Numbered from the stretch's first letter, positions 18,536 through 28,185 are shown. The stretch: 64,000 nucleotides of DNA from Mycobacterium kansasii ATCC 12478 (GCF_000157895.3 NC_022663.1:4464001-4528000), one strand, 5' to 3'. Notes: a model not told the origin generated them from the letters alone. Made by a program: numbers and translations.

Positions 18536-18963
18536 ACACCCGTTCGTTGGACAGCCCGCTGGACTGGCTGGTGTCGAAGTTCGCCCGCGAGGTGCCCGGC
18601 GTCGCGCATGCCCTACTGGTGTCCGTCGACGGTCTACCGCTGGCCGCCAGCGAGTATCTACCCCGGGAACGCGCCGACCAGCTGGCGGCCGTCGCTTCCG
18701 GCCTGGCCAGCCTGGCCACCGGGGCCGCCCAGCTGTTCGAGGGTGGTCAGGTGTTGCAGTCGGTGGTCGAGATGCAGAACGGGTTTCTGCTGCTGATGCG
18801 GGTCGGCGACGGCTCGCATCTGGCGACGCTGGCGGTGACCGGATGCGACATCGGGCAGATCGGCTACGAGATGGCCATCCTGGTCGAGCGAGTCGGCAGC
18901 GTCGTGCAGTCCTCCCGCCGGGCCCAACCTGAGCCGCAGTGGACAGACGCGAGCCGCCGCTAG
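18532..18963 (+). CDS. Roadblock/LC7 domain protein (Rv3364c-like)
   Basis: 143-residue roadblock/LC7 protein. Residues 6-110 carry the fold (LDWLVSKFAREVPGVAHALLVSVDGLPLAAS, then LLLMRVGDGSHLATLAVTGCDIGQIGYEMAILVERVG). Such proteins act as partners or regulators of the MglA-like GTPase in the same operon. The M. tuberculosis homologue Rv3364c has been reported as a secreted protein that suppresses macrophage cathepsin G. Its ATG overlaps the sensor stop, implying translational coupling. Confidence 0.9.
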   Translation: MNTRSLDSPLDWLVSKFAREVPGVAHALLVSVDGLPLAASEYLPRERADQLAAVASGLASLATGAAQLFEGGQVLQSVVEMQNGFLLLMRVGDGSHLATLAVTGCDIGQIGYEMAILVERVGSVVQSSRRAQPEPQWTDASRR

Positions 18964-19322
18964 CCCGGCCGGGGGCGAACCTGGTCCGCCCGTACACCCT
19001 GACGGCCGGACGCACCGGCACCGACATCGACCTGCCGCTGGAAGCTGCGGTGCAGGCGCTGCCGGCGGGTTCGGCTCACCGGTGGCCGCCGCACGATATG
19101 CGAGGCAGAATCATCCGGTTATGCGCCGACAGCCCGTCGAGCCCGTCGGTGGCCGAAATCGCTGCCCGGCTGGATTTGCCGGTCGGTGTCGCGCGCGTCC
19201 TGGTGGGTGATCTGGTCAGCTCCGATTACCTTCGGGTGCAGGCGACCTTGACCGACCGCTCGACCAGCGATGAGCGCCGCGAACTCATAGGAAGGACGCT
19301 GCGTGGCCTCCAAGCACTCTGA
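18939..19322 (+). CDS. DUF742 protein (Rv3363c-like)
   Basis: 127-residue DUF742 protein, the third component of the actinobacterial conservon. The family pattern LVRPYTLTAGRT is at residues 15-26. The C-terminal half looks like a winged helix (SPSVAEIAARLDLPVGVARVLVGDLVSSDYLRVQ), which suggests contact with DNA or protein. The GTG at 18939 lies 24 bp inside the end of the roadblock gene. Its own end overlaps the GTPase gene by 20 bp, so all four genes are tightly coupled. Confidence 0.88.
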   Translation: MDRREPPLARPGANLVRPYTLTAGRTGTDIDLPLEAAVQALPAGSAHRWPPHDMRGRIIRLCADSPSSPSVAEIAARLDLPVGVARVLVGDLVSSDYLRVQATLTDRSTSDERRELIGRTLRGLQAL

Positions 19323-19893
19323 GGCGCACCTCCGGGATACCGCGGCCCATGCCTCCACGAAGATCGTCATCGCGGGCGGATTCGGGGCCGGCAAGACCAC
19401 GTTCGTCGGCGCGGTGTCGGAGATCATGCCGTTGCGCACCGAAGCGATGGTCACCGATGCCTCGGTGGGCGTCGACATGCTCGAAGTCACCCCGCAGAAG
19501 CAGACCACCACGGTGGCGATGGACTTCGGCCGCATCACCTTGGGCGAGGACCTGGTGCTCTACCTGTTCGGCACCCCGGGCCAGCGCCGGTTCTGGTTCA
19601 TGTGGGACGACTTGGTGCGCGGCGCCATCGGCGCGATCGTCCTCGTCGACTGTCGCCGCCTGGAGGACAGCTTCGCCGCGGTCGACTTCTTCGAGCACCG
19701 CAACCTGCCGTTCCTGGTCGCCGTCAACGAATTCGACGGCGCGCCACGGTATCCGGCCGCCGAGGTGCGCCAGGCGCTGACGCTGCCCGCGCACATCCCG
19801 GTGATCAACATCGACGCCCGCAGCCGCAGGTCTGCCACCGACGCGCTGATCGCGGTCAGCGAGTACGCGCTGGCCAGCCTGACGGGCAGCTGA
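19303..19893 (+). CDS. MglA-like small GTPase of the conservon (Rv3362c-like)
   Basis: 196-residue GTP-binding protein. The P-loop GGFGAGKTT lies near residues 25-33, switch region LFGTPGQRRFWFMW near 90, and VAVNEFDG takes the place of N/TKxD near 145. It is the GTPase of the sensor-roadblock-DUF742 operon and precedes mfpA by 5 bp. In mycobacteria the GTPase encoded next to mfpA (MfpB) is reported to modulate the effect of MfpA on DNA gyrase, so the two products probably work together. The GTG start at 19303 overlaps the DUF742 gene. Confidence 0.9.
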   Translation: MASKHSEAHLRDTAAHASTKIVIAGGFGAGKTTFVGAVSEIMPLRTEAMVTDASVGVDMLEVTPQKQTTTVAMDFGRITLGEDLVLYLFGTPGQRRFWFMWDDLVRGAIGAIVLVDCRRLEDSFAAVDFFEHRNLPFLVAVNEFDGAPRYPAAEVRQALTLPAHIPVINIDARSRRSATDALIAVSEYALASLTGS

Positions 19894-19898
19894 CCGCG

Positions 19899-20444
19899 TT
19901 GCAGTGGGTGGACTGCGAATTCGACTGCCGGGATTTCCGGGACGAAGACCTCAGCCGATTGTGCACCGAACGCGTCGTGTTCAGCGGATGCGACTTCAGC
20001 GGCGTCAACCTGGCCGAGTCGCAGCACCGCGGATCGGCGTTTCGCAACTGCACTTTTGAGCGAACAGCGCTGTGGCACAGCACTTTCCAGCAATGCAGCC
20101 TGCTCGGCTCGGTATTCGTGGGTTGCCGGCTGCGGCCGCTGACGTTCGACGACGTCGACTTCACCCTCGCGGTGCTGGCGGGTAACGACCTGCGCGGCGC
20201 CGACCTGAGCGGCTGCCGGCTGCGCGAGACCAGCCTGGTGGAGGCCGACCTGCGCAAGGCCGTGCTGCGCGGGGCCGACCTGAGCGGCGCGCGCACCACC
20301 GGCGCCCGGTTGGACGGGGCCGATCTGCGTGGGGCCACCGTGGACCCGTCGCTGTGGACAACGGCGTCGCTGACGGGAGCGCGCATCGACGTTCCGCAAG
20401 CTCTGGCGTTTGCGCTGGCACACGGGTTGCGGCTGGACGCTTGA
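19899..20444 (+). CDS. mfpA: Pentapeptide-repeat DNA gyrase protector MfpA
   Basis: 181-residue right-handed beta-helix protein of A(D/N)LxX pentapeptides (FSGCDFSGVNLAESQHRGSA, LRGADLSGCRLRETSLVEA, ADLSGARTTGARLDGADL) that mimics DNA and binds gyrase. It is linked to low-level fluoroquinolone tolerance and matches Rv3361c along its length. No ATG is available; the TTG at 19899 gives M-Q-W-V-D-C-E-F, which aligns with the M. tuberculosis MQQWVDCEF. It lies 5 bp after the GTPase and is last in its operon. It converges on the FHA-ABC operon with a 4-bp gap. Confidence 0.93.
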   Translation: MQWVDCEFDCRDFRDEDLSRLCTERVVFSGCDFSGVNLAESQHRGSAFRNCTFERTALWHSTFQQCSLLGSVFVGCRLRPLTFDDVDFTLAVLAGNDLRGADLSGCRLRETSLVEADLRKAVLRGADLSGARTTGARLDGADLRGATVDPSLWTTASLTGARIDVPQALAFALAHGLRLDA

Positions 20445-20448
20445 AGTC

Positions 20449-22989
20449 TCAGCGTTTGAGCCTGATCCGCCACAGCACGAAGCCGGCGTAGACCGTCGAC
20501 AACAGCCCCAGCATCGCCATGTCGAGCAGCCAGGCTCCGGTCGTGTGATGCCAGTGGCTGTCCTTCGGGCTGAACGGGCTTGGTTGCACGGTGTTGAGGT
20601 CGATCGTCGAGGCCGACGCCGCGAAGCCCCACCGGGCCGGGGTCAGCCAGGACAGCTGGTCGAGCACCACGCGGTTGGTGACCGGAATGATGCCGCTGGA
20701 GAACACCAGCTGCGCCATGATTGCGACCACCAGCAGCGGCAGGATCTGGTCGCTGGAGCGGGCCAGCGCGGACATGCCCATGCCGACGATCGCCGAGGCG
20801 AAGCAGGTGGCGGCGACGGCGACAAACAGCTCGAGCGTCGGATTGCCCAGCAGCACGGCTCCCCGGGTCGGTGCGCCCTTGCCGATCACCGCGATGGTGG
20901 TCACGATCGCCGCCTGCGCGGTGGCGAACATCGAGAACACCGCGATCTTGGCCAGCAGGTATGCCTGCGTGGACAAGCCGAAGGCTTGCTCGCGGTGGAA
21001 GATGGGCCGCTCGCCGACCAAGTCGCGGATGGTCAGCGCGGTGCCCATGAACACGGCCCCGACGCACAGCAGGACCAGTATCTGCGCCGGCTCGGCCGGT
21101 GTCTTGCCGTTCGGGTCGGCCACGCCGAAGCCGCTGTGGCCCGGCACGGTCAAGGTCAGCAGCCCCAGCATGAACGGCAGTGCGGCCAGAAACACCGTGT
21201 ACCAGCGATCGGAGACAACCAGCCGGACCTGCCGGCGCGCGACCGTCGAGAACTGGCGCCACACGTCGACGTGTACCGGCTCACCCAGATCCCCCGGCTC
21301 GGCCCGGGCCGAGAGCTTCGGCTCCGACCCGCGCTGCGCCAGGAACCGGCGCTTGGCCTCGTCGGGATCGGCGCCCACCTTGATGAAGATGTGGGCCCAG
21401 TTGCTGGTCCCCATCACCGAGCCCACCTGGTCGGGCGGGCCGAAGTAGGCCGTCTTGCCGCCGGGCGCCAGCAACAGCAGCTGGTCGCACAGGTCGAGGT
21501 AGGACACCGAGTGGGTGACCACCACCACCGTCCGGCCGGCGTCGGCGAGCTTGCGCAGCATCATCATCACCTGGGAATCCAGCGCCGGGTCCAGGCCGGT
21601 GGTCGGCTCGTCGAGAATCAGCAGCGACGGACCGGTGAGCAGCTCCAGCGCGACCGACGCGCGTTTTCGTTGCCCACCGGACAACTTGTCCACCCGGGTA
21701 TCGCCGTGCTCGGTCAGCTCGAGCTCCTCGAGCACCCGGGCGACGACCTTGGCCCGGTCGGCGCTGCTGGTGTCCGGCGGCAGGCGCAGCTCGGCGGCAT
21801 ACCCCAGCGCCTGGTTCACCGTCAGCTGCCGGTGCACCACGTCGTCTTGCGGAACCATCCCGATCCTGCTGCGCAGGGTCGCGTATTCGGCGTGGATGTC
21901 GTGTCCCTCGAAGGTGATCGAGCCGGCGCTGGGGCGGGTGTAGCCGGCGATGAGCCGGGCCAGTGTGGTCTTGCCCGCTCCCGATCCGCCGATGATGGCG
22001 GTCAGGGTGCCGGGGCGGGCGGTCAGCGAGATGTTGTCGAGCAGCTGCTTGCCGTCGATCTCGAACTGCACCCGGTTGACCTCCAGGCCGCCGGCTGGCG
22101 TCCCGGCATCGGCCTGGCGGGTCAGCGTGCCGGCGGAGAACACCATGTCGACGTTGCCGATCGTGACCACGTCGCCCTCGCTGAGCACCGCCGACCCGAT
22201 CCGCACCCCGTTGACGTAGGTTCCGTTGACGCTGCGGGCGTCGCGGATTTCGGTGCCGAGCGCCGTCTGGACCAGGAAGGCGTGCCGTCGCGACGCCAAG
22301 ACGTCGGGGACGACGATGTCGTTGTCCTGCGCTCGGCCAACTGTCACTGCACCCGCCAGCCGGCGGTTTCGGCCGGACTCGGGCCACAGGGAACGGATCA
22401 CCTTCGTCGCCAGGTTCGACGGGTCGCGCGGAGGAACGGGCGGGTGACTCGGCGGGCGCGGGGGAGCCGGGTCCGGCGCTAGGTACGGCCCCATCCGGGT
22501 GGGTGGCGGCTGGGGCCCGGGATGGACCCTGCCCAGCCGGGTCGGCGGTGCGGGGTGGGCGGGCTCCATCGCCGGTATCGGGCCCGGCGCCGGTGGTGGA
22601 ACCGGTCGCGCAGCCGGATGCGGGCGGAGCTGCGCGGCCGGTATCGGCGCCGTTCGCGGCGGCCGTCCGGCGGGCACCTCGGGTTGTCCCACCTCGAAGG
22701 TCAGGCAGGGTCCGTCGGGACTGCCGATGTTGATCCGCTGGCCGGGGTGGATTTCCACGGCGTGCACCCGCCGGTGGTCCACGAACGTGCCCTCGTGCGA
22801 TCCGTTGTCGATTGCCATCCACCTGCCATGATCGAAGCGCAGTAGCAGGTGGGCCCGGGAGACCGACGGGTGGCTGACGTGCATGTCGGCACGCAGGTCG
22901 CTGCCGACGATGATGTCGTGACCTGCGGCGAAAGTGCGTTGCGGCCCGAGCCCCAACACTGTCAGCACGGGCGGCGCCACCGTGTTCAT
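20449..22989 (-). CDS. FHA-ABC exporter (Rv1747-type), paralogue 1
   Basis: 846-residue half-transporter. The order is FHA1 (about residues 8-100), a proline-rich linker, FHA2 (GRAQDNDIVV, SRRH, NGTYVNG), an ABC ATPase (Walker A GGSGAGKTT, signature KLSGGQRKR, Walker B LLILDEPTTGLD), and an ABC-2 membrane domain of about six helices. Rv1747 is phosphorylated by PknF and its FHA domains bind the phosphothreonines; it exports cell-envelope lipid/glycolipid. FHA1 here is degenerate: GR is GS (29-30) and NG is EG (66-67), though S44-R45-A-H47 is kept. The start at 22989 matches the paralogue N termini. It is last of three tandem genes, 58 bp after paralogue 2. Confidence 0.92.
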   Translation of the reverse strand: MNTVAPPVLTVLGLGPQRTFAAGHDIIVGSDLRADMHVSHPSVSRAHLLLRFDHGRWMAIDNGSHEGTFVDHRRVHAVEIHPGQRINIGSPDGPCLTFEVGQPEVPAGRPPRTAPIPAAQLRPHPAARPVPPPAPGPIPAMEPAHPAPPTRLGRVHPGPQPPPTRMGPYLAPDPAPPRPPSHPPVPPRDPSNLATKVIRSLWPESGRNRRLAGAVTVGRAQDNDIVVPDVLASRRHAFLVQTALGTEIRDARSVNGTYVNGVRIGSAVLSEGDVVTIGNVDMVFSAGTLTRQADAGTPAGGLEVNRVQFEIDGKQLLDNISLTARPGTLTAIIGGSGAGKTTLARLIAGYTRPSAGSITFEGHDIHAEYATLRSRIGMVPQDDVVHRQLTVNQALGYAAELRLPPDTSSADRAKVVARVLEELELTEHGDTRVDKLSGGQRKRASVALELLTGPSLLILDEPTTGLDPALDSQVMMMLRKLADAGRTVVVVTHSVSYLDLCDQLLLLAPGGKTAYFGPPDQVGSVMGTSNWAHIFIKVGADPDEAKRRFLAQRGSEPKLSARAEPGDLGEPVHVDVWRQFSTVARRQVRLVVSDRWYTVFLAALPFMLGLLTLTVPGHSGFGVADPNGKTPAEPAQILVLLCVGAVFMGTALTIRDLVGERPIFHREQAFGLSTQAYLLAKIAVFSMFATAQAAIVTTIAVIGKGAPTRGAVLLGNPTLELFVAVAATCFASAIVGMGMSALARSSDQILPLLVVAIMAQLVFSSGIIPVTNRVVLDQLSWLTPARWGFAASASTIDLNTVQPSPFSPKDSHWHHTTGAWLLDMAMLGLLSTVYAGFVLWRIRLKR

Positions 22990-23047
22990 CGAAACTAGCT
23001 GTAGCCGCTGACACCCGCTCCAAAACCTGGGCGGGCTTCGGGCCGCG

Positions 23048-25510
23048 TCAGTGGCGTCTGAGCCGGATGCGCCACCAGACCAGGCAGGCATAGGCCACCG
23101 ACAGCGTCGCGAGCATCGCCATGTCGAACAGCCACGCCGGGCGCGAGTGCGTCCAGTGGCTGTCCTCGGGACTGTATGAGCCGGGGACCAGCTCGCGCAG
23201 GTTGACCGTCGCCGCCGATGCCGCGTACCCCCACCGCGCGGGCACCGCCCACGACAACTGGTCCAGGAAGAGCCGGTTGGTCACCGGGACCAGGCCACCG
23301 GCGAGCACCAGCTGCAGCATCAGCGACACCACCAGCAACGGCATGATCTGCTCACTGGACCGGGCGACCGACGACAGCAGCAAGCCCAGAATCGCCGAGG
23401 CCACACAGGTGGCGGCGACCGTGGTGAACAGCTCGAAGCTGGGGTTGCCGAGCAGCACCGCCTGCTGGGTCGGTACGCCCTTGCCCAGGAGCACGACCCC
23501 GGTCGTGATCGCCGCTTGGGTGATGGCGAACATGCAGAACACCGTGATCTTGGCGCCCAGGTAGGCCCTCGTCGACAACCCCACGGCCTGCTCGCGACGG
23601 AAGATGGCGCGCTCGCCGATGAGATCGCGGATGGTCAGTGCGGTACCCATGAAGACGGCGGCGATGGACAGCAGCGTCAAAATCTGTGCGGCCTCGTCGG
23701 GTGTCTGGCTGGTCGGTTGGGCCATGCCGAACCCGGTGTCACCCGGAACCGTCAGGGACAGCGCACCCAGGACGAACGGCAAGGCAGCCAGGAATGTGAA
23801 GTAGGCCCGGTCGGCAACGACCAGCCGAACCTGTCGGCGCGCGATGGTGGAGAACTGGCGGCGCACGCTGGTGTGTGCCGGTTCGCCCAGGTCGGTGGGC
23901 GTCTCGATCGGCGCCGGTGCGGGGGGCTGGTTGCGGGCCAGAAAGCGGCGGTTGGCCTCGTCGGGATCGGCACCGACCTTCGCGAAAATCTGGGCCCAGT
24001 TTGTGGTGCCCATCGCCTGCCCGATCTGGTCGGGCGGCCCCAGGAACGCGGTCTTGCCCCCGGGCGCCATGAGCAGCACCTGATCACAGACGTCGAGGTA
24101 GGTCAGCGAGTGGGTGACCACCAACACCACCCGGCCGGCGTCGGCGAGTTGCCGCAGCATCGTCATGACCTGCAGGTCCAGCGCCGGGTCCAGGCCCGAC
24201 GTCGGCTCGTCGAGAATCAGCAGCGACGGGCCGGTGAGCAGTTCCAGGGCCACCGAGGCCCGTTTGCGCTGGCCGCCGGACAGCTTGTCGACGCGGGTGT
24301 CGGCGTGTTCGGTGAGCCGCAGTTCTTCGAGCACCCCGGCGACCACCTGGGCGCGATCCTGCTTGCTGGTATCCGGCGGCAGCCGCAGTTCGGCGGCATA
24401 GCCGAGCGCCTGGTTGATGGTCAGTTGCCGGTGCACGACGTCGTCTTGGGGGACCATCCCGATCCGGCTGCGCAACGATGCGTATTCGGTGTGGATGTTG
24501 TGGCCCTCGAAGGTCACCGTGCCCGAGGTGGGGCTGAGATAGCCGGCAATCAGCCGCGACAGCGTGGTCTTGCCGGCGCCGGAGCCGCCGATGACGGCGG
24601 TCAGCGTGCCCGGCCGCGCGGTCAGCGACACGTTGTCGAGCAGCGCGGCGCCGTTGACGGTGTAACTGATCCCAGTGACCTCCAGGCCGCCGGTGCGGGT
24701 GGCCGCTTCGGCACGGCGAACCAGGGTGGTCCCGGTGAACGCCAGGTCGACGTTGCCGATGGTGACCACGTCACCCTCGCGAAGGATCGCCGAGCCGACC
24801 CGGATCCCGTTGACGAACGTCCCGTTGATGCTGTGCGCGTCGTTGATCTCGGTGCCCACCGGTGTGGGGGTCAGGAACGCGTGGTGGCGCGACGCCAGCA
24901 CGTCGGCGACGACGATGTCGTTGTCGAGCGCCCGGCCGATCCAGGAAATGCCCGCGCCGGTCGGCGCGTGGCCGGAGGCGGCGCCCGCGACGTTGAGCGT
25001 CGTGGTGCGTTCCGCCTGCGGGGGCGGTGGAGAAACCGGTATGACGGTGGTGCGCTGTGCCCCGGGGTAGCCGGGTGCGCCCGGTGCCGGCGGCGCGGGG
25101 CCGGGCGGCTGCGCGGGTGGCCGGTGCTGCTGCTGCTCGGTACCGGCGGCTGGACCCCCGGGCGGCGGAAAGCCGGTCTGCGGCAGCAGGCCGATGATGC
25201 CGCGGTGATGCCCCACTTCGAAGCTGATGCGCGGCCCGTCGGGCCTGCCGAGGTTGACCACCAGGCCGTCACGGATGTCCACCAGCGGCACCCGGCGGCC
25301 GTCGACGAACATCCCGGTCCGTGAATTGTCGATGGCGATCCAGTTGCCCTGCTCGAAGCGCACCACCACGTGCGCCTGGGCCACCAGCGGGTGTGCGACG
25401 CGCAGGTCGGCCCGCAGATCACTGCCCACGATCGCGTCGGCGCCCGGAGCGAAGCTGCGTTGAGAGCGGTCCGACCGAACCGTCAGCACTGGCCGCTGAG
25501 CTCGGGTCAT
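23048..25510 (-). CDS. FHA-ABC exporter (Rv1747-type), paralogue 2
   Basis: 820-residue protein with the same FHA1-linker-FHA2-ATPase-six-helix membrane layout. Walker A (GGSGAGKTT), LSGGQRKR and LLILDEPTSGLD are intact. FHA2 keeps GR, SRHH and NGTFVNG. FHA1 has lost the phosphothreonine-binding residues: GR is GS (29-30), the S-R-x-H quartet is A44-Q45-A46-H47, and the N-G loop is one residue shorter and reads T-G. The linker is short, rich in proline and glutamine, and contains several threonines (RTTVIPVSP, RTTTLNVAG) that could be kinase sites. It is the middle gene of three, 27 bp after paralogue 3. Confidence 0.92.
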   Translation of the reverse strand: MTRAQRPVLTVRSDRSQRSFAPGADAIVGSDLRADLRVAHPLVAQAHVVVRFEQGNWIAIDNSRTGMFVDGRRVPLVDIRDGLVVNLGRPDGPRISFEVGHHRGIIGLLPQTGFPPPGGPAAGTEQQQHRPPAQPPGPAPPAPGAPGYPGAQRTTVIPVSPPPPQAERTTTLNVAGAASGHAPTGAGISWIGRALDNDIVVADVLASRHHAFLTPTPVGTEINDAHSINGTFVNGIRVGSAILREGDVVTIGNVDLAFTGTTLVRRAEAATRTGGLEVTGISYTVNGAALLDNVSLTARPGTLTAVIGGSGAGKTTLSRLIAGYLSPTSGTVTFEGHNIHTEYASLRSRIGMVPQDDVVHRQLTINQALGYAAELRLPPDTSKQDRAQVVAGVLEELRLTEHADTRVDKLSGGQRKRASVALELLTGPSLLILDEPTSGLDPALDLQVMTMLRQLADAGRVVLVVTHSLTYLDVCDQVLLMAPGGKTAFLGPPDQIGQAMGTTNWAQIFAKVGADPDEANRRFLARNQPPAPAPIETPTDLGEPAHTSVRRQFSTIARRQVRLVVADRAYFTFLAALPFVLGALSLTVPGDTGFGMAQPTSQTPDEAAQILTLLSIAAVFMGTALTIRDLIGERAIFRREQAVGLSTRAYLGAKITVFCMFAITQAAITTGVVLLGKGVPTQQAVLLGNPSFELFTTVAATCVASAILGLLLSSVARSSEQIMPLLVVSLMLQLVLAGGLVPVTNRLFLDQLSWAVPARWGYAASAATVNLRELVPGSYSPEDSHWTHSRPAWLFDMAMLATLSVAYACLVWWRIRLRRH

Positions 25511-25537
25511 TGCTTCACCCTAAGAGTTGCGCCCGCG

Positions 25538-28174
25538 TCAGCGCCGTCGGAGCCGGATCCTCCACCACACGATGGCGGTATAGGCGATCGACACCACCCC
25601 GAGCATGGCCATGTCGAATAGCCACGCGCTCGCCTTGTGGTCCCAGTGCTGGTCTTTCGGGTCGGTTGGGCCGGGTACCAGCCGGTGGGTGTCGATCGTC
25701 GACGCCGACGCCGCGTAGCCCCAGCGGGCGGGTGTGGCCCAGGACAACTGGTCGAGCAGGATCCGGTCGGTCACCCAGATCATGCCCCCGGAGAACACCA
25801 GCTGAGACATGATCGAGAACACCAGCATCGGCATGATCTGGTCCTGCGACTGCGCCAGCGCCGACAGTGCCATGCCCAGCATCGCCGAGGCCACACAGGT
25901 CGCGGCCACGGTGACGAACAGTTCGAACCGGACGTCTCCCAGCAGCACCGCGTCGGAAAGCGGCTTGCCCCAGCCGATCACACAGATGGTGGTGGCGATC
26001 GCCGCCTGCGCGATCGCGAACGCGGAGAACACCACGATCTTGGCGGCCATATAGGCCGCGGTGGACAAGCCGACCGCCTGCTCGCGCCGGAAGATGGGAC
26101 GCTCACCGATGAGGTCACGGATCGTCAGCGCCGTCCCCATGAATACCGCCCCGACATTGAGCATGACCAGAATCTGGTCGGGCTGGGCGGGATTGTTGCC
26201 CAGCGGATCCGACATCCCGAATCCGGTCTTGCCGCGAACGGTGAGGCTCAGCACGCCGATGAGGAACGGCAGCAACGCCAGGAACACCGTGTAGCCACGG
26301 TCGGAAACGACCAGGCGAACCTGGCGGCGGGCGATGGTGGAGAACTGCCGAAACACGTCGGTGTGCACCGGTTCGCCCAGGTCGGCGGCGGGGCTGGCCT
26401 GGGACGGAAACGCCGGCTGGGCCTGCTTGTCGGCCAGGAAGCGGCGGTTGGCCTCGTCGGGGTCGGCGCCCACCTTGGCGAAAATGTCGGCCCAGTTGGT
26501 GGTTCCCATGGCCTGACCGATCTGGTCGGGCGGGCCCAGGAATGCCGTCTTGCCGCCCGGAGCGACCAGCAGCAGCTGATCGCAGACGTCCAGGTAGGAC
26601 ACGGAGTGGGTGACCACCAGCACCACACGGCCGGCGTCGGCGAGTTGCCGCAGCATCATCATCACCTGCCGGTCCAGCGCCGGATCCAGACCCGTCGTCG
26701 GCTCGTCGAGAATCAGCAGCGACGGACCGGTGAGCAGTTCGAGCGCCACCGACGCGCGCTTGCGCTGCCCGCCGGACAACTTGTCCACTCGTGTGTCGGC
26801 GTGTTTGGTCAGCTCGAGTTCCTCGAGGACCTGGGCGACCACCTGGTCGCGGTCGGCCTTGCTGGTGTCGGGCGGCAGCCGCAGTTCGGCGGCGTACCCG
26901 AGGGCCTGGTTGACGGTGAGCTGGCGATGCACGACGTCGTCTTGGGGGACCATCCCGATTCTGCTGCGCATGGACGCGTACTCGGTGTGGATGTTGTGGC
27001 CCTCGAAGGTCACGGTTCCCGAGCTGGGGCTGGTGTAACCCGCGATCAGTCGCGACAGGGTGGTCTTGCCGGCGCCGGAGCCGCCGATGATGGCCGTCAA
27101 TGTGCCGGGGCGGGCGGTCAGCGAGATGTGGTCGAGCAGTTGCTTGCCATCGGCTTTGAAGCAGACCGATTTCACTTCCAGGCCGCCGGTGCGGGTGGCC
27201 GCCTCCGTGCGGCGAATCAGCGTGCCGCCGGTGAACACCAGGTCCACGTTGCCGATGGTGACGACGTCGCCGTCGCTCAAGATCGCCGAGCCGACCCGGA
27301 CCCCGTTGACGAACGTCCCGTTGACGCTGTGGGCGTCGCGGATTTCGGTGCCCAGGGGTGTCATGGTCAGGAAAGCGTGGTGACGCGACGCCAGGACGTC
27401 CTGGATCACGACGTCGTTATCGGTGGCGCGGCCGATCGTGACCGATCCCGCCGGCATTTCATTGGACCCGGTCCGCGGCAACAGCGCATGGATCATCTTG
27501 GTCGCCAGATTGGCCACCTCGGGCGGCTTGGCGGCGCTGGGCTGCATCTGCGTGGGCGGCGACGGGCGCGGCCCGGCCGGTGCATAATTCGGCGGCTGGT
27601 TCGGCGGCTGGTTCGATGGCTGGCGCGGCGGCCCCGGTGCAAACCCGGGCTGCCGGGACGCCGAGCTGGGGTACATCGGTTGCCCCGATTTCGGGGGCGG
27701 GCCGGGATGCGGTCGCGCCGACGGCGGCGCGGTCCAGTTCGACTGGCGTGCCGGCGGCGGCGGTCCCGGGTGACCAGCAACCTGCGTCGCCGCCGGCGGC
27801 CACGGCGACGACTGGGTGCCCACCCGCATCGACTCGGTTTGCGGTGGCCGCCCGGCCATCCCCACGTGCCGGCCGACCTCAAAGGTCAGCAACGGCCCGT
27901 CGGGGTTGCCGATGTTGACGCTCTGGCCGTCCTGGATGTCGACCATCGGCACCCGCCGGCCGTTGCAGAAGGTCCCGTTCAGCGAATTGTTGTCGATCGC
28001 CAGCCACCGGCCCTGATCGAACCGCAACAGCAGGTGTGCCCGGGAGATCAGCGGATGCGTGATGCGCATGTCGGCGCGCAAGTCGCGGCCGACTACCACG
28101 TCATGGCCGGGCGCGAAAGTACGTGCAGACCCGTCGTAGCGAACAGTCAGCGCGGGCGGGGCAGATTGAGGCAT
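25538..28174 (-). CDS. FHA-ABC exporter (Rv1747-type), paralogue 3, both FHA domains canonical
   Basis: 878 residues, close to the 865 of Rv1747 and starting in the same way (ALTVRYDGSARTF against VLTVRYEGSERTF). FHA1 is canonical: G29-R30, S44-R45-A46-H47, N66-G67. FHA2 (GRATDNDVVI, SRHH, NGTFVNG), Walker A, LSGGQRKR, Walker B and the C-terminal ABC-2 membrane domain are present. The linker is very rich in Pro/Gln/Asn (repeated PPNQPPN). The ATG at 28174 was chosen over an open frame reaching 28306, which would overlap the divergent promoter region. It is the first gene of the three-gene operon and diverges from the YcaO/TfuA peptide locus. Confidence 0.93.
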   Translation of the reverse strand: MPQSAPPALTVRYDGSARTFAPGHDVVVGRDLRADMRITHPLISRAHLLLRFDQGRWLAIDNNSLNGTFCNGRRVPMVDIQDGQSVNIGNPDGPLLTFEVGRHVGMAGRPPQTESMRVGTQSSPWPPAATQVAGHPGPPPPARQSNWTAPPSARPHPGPPPKSGQPMYPSSASRQPGFAPGPPRQPSNQPPNQPPNYAPAGPRPSPPTQMQPSAAKPPEVANLATKMIHALLPRTGSNEMPAGSVTIGRATDNDVVIQDVLASRHHAFLTMTPLGTEIRDAHSVNGTFVNGVRVGSAILSDGDVVTIGNVDLVFTGGTLIRRTEAATRTGGLEVKSVCFKADGKQLLDHISLTARPGTLTAIIGGSGAGKTTLSRLIAGYTSPSSGTVTFEGHNIHTEYASMRSRIGMVPQDDVVHRQLTVNQALGYAAELRLPPDTSKADRDQVVAQVLEELELTKHADTRVDKLSGGQRKRASVALELLTGPSLLILDEPTTGLDPALDRQVMMMLRQLADAGRVVLVVTHSVSYLDVCDQLLLVAPGGKTAFLGPPDQIGQAMGTTNWADIFAKVGADPDEANRRFLADKQAQPAFPSQASPAADLGEPVHTDVFRQFSTIARRQVRLVVSDRGYTVFLALLPFLIGVLSLTVRGKTGFGMSDPLGNNPAQPDQILVMLNVGAVFMGTALTIRDLIGERPIFRREQAVGLSTAAYMAAKIVVFSAFAIAQAAIATTICVIGWGKPLSDAVLLGDVRFELFVTVAATCVASAMLGMALSALAQSQDQIMPMLVFSIMSQLVFSGGMIWVTDRILLDQLSWATPARWGYAASASTIDTHRLVPGPTDPKDQHWDHKASAWLFDMAMLGVVSIAYTAIVWWRIRLRRR

Positions 28175-28185
28175 TATTCCAACTG

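Noticed and set aside
16103..19027. 974-codon minus-strand ORF opposite the sensor operon
   Set aside because: High-GC antisense shadow; the plus-strand genes have clear domains and ATGA coupling.
20410..22482. Long plus-strand ORFs (690, 602 and 851 codons in turn up to 28192) opposite the FHA-ABC genes
   Set aside because: Three similar shadows because the three paralogues are similar; composition is His/Gln/Arg-rich noise.
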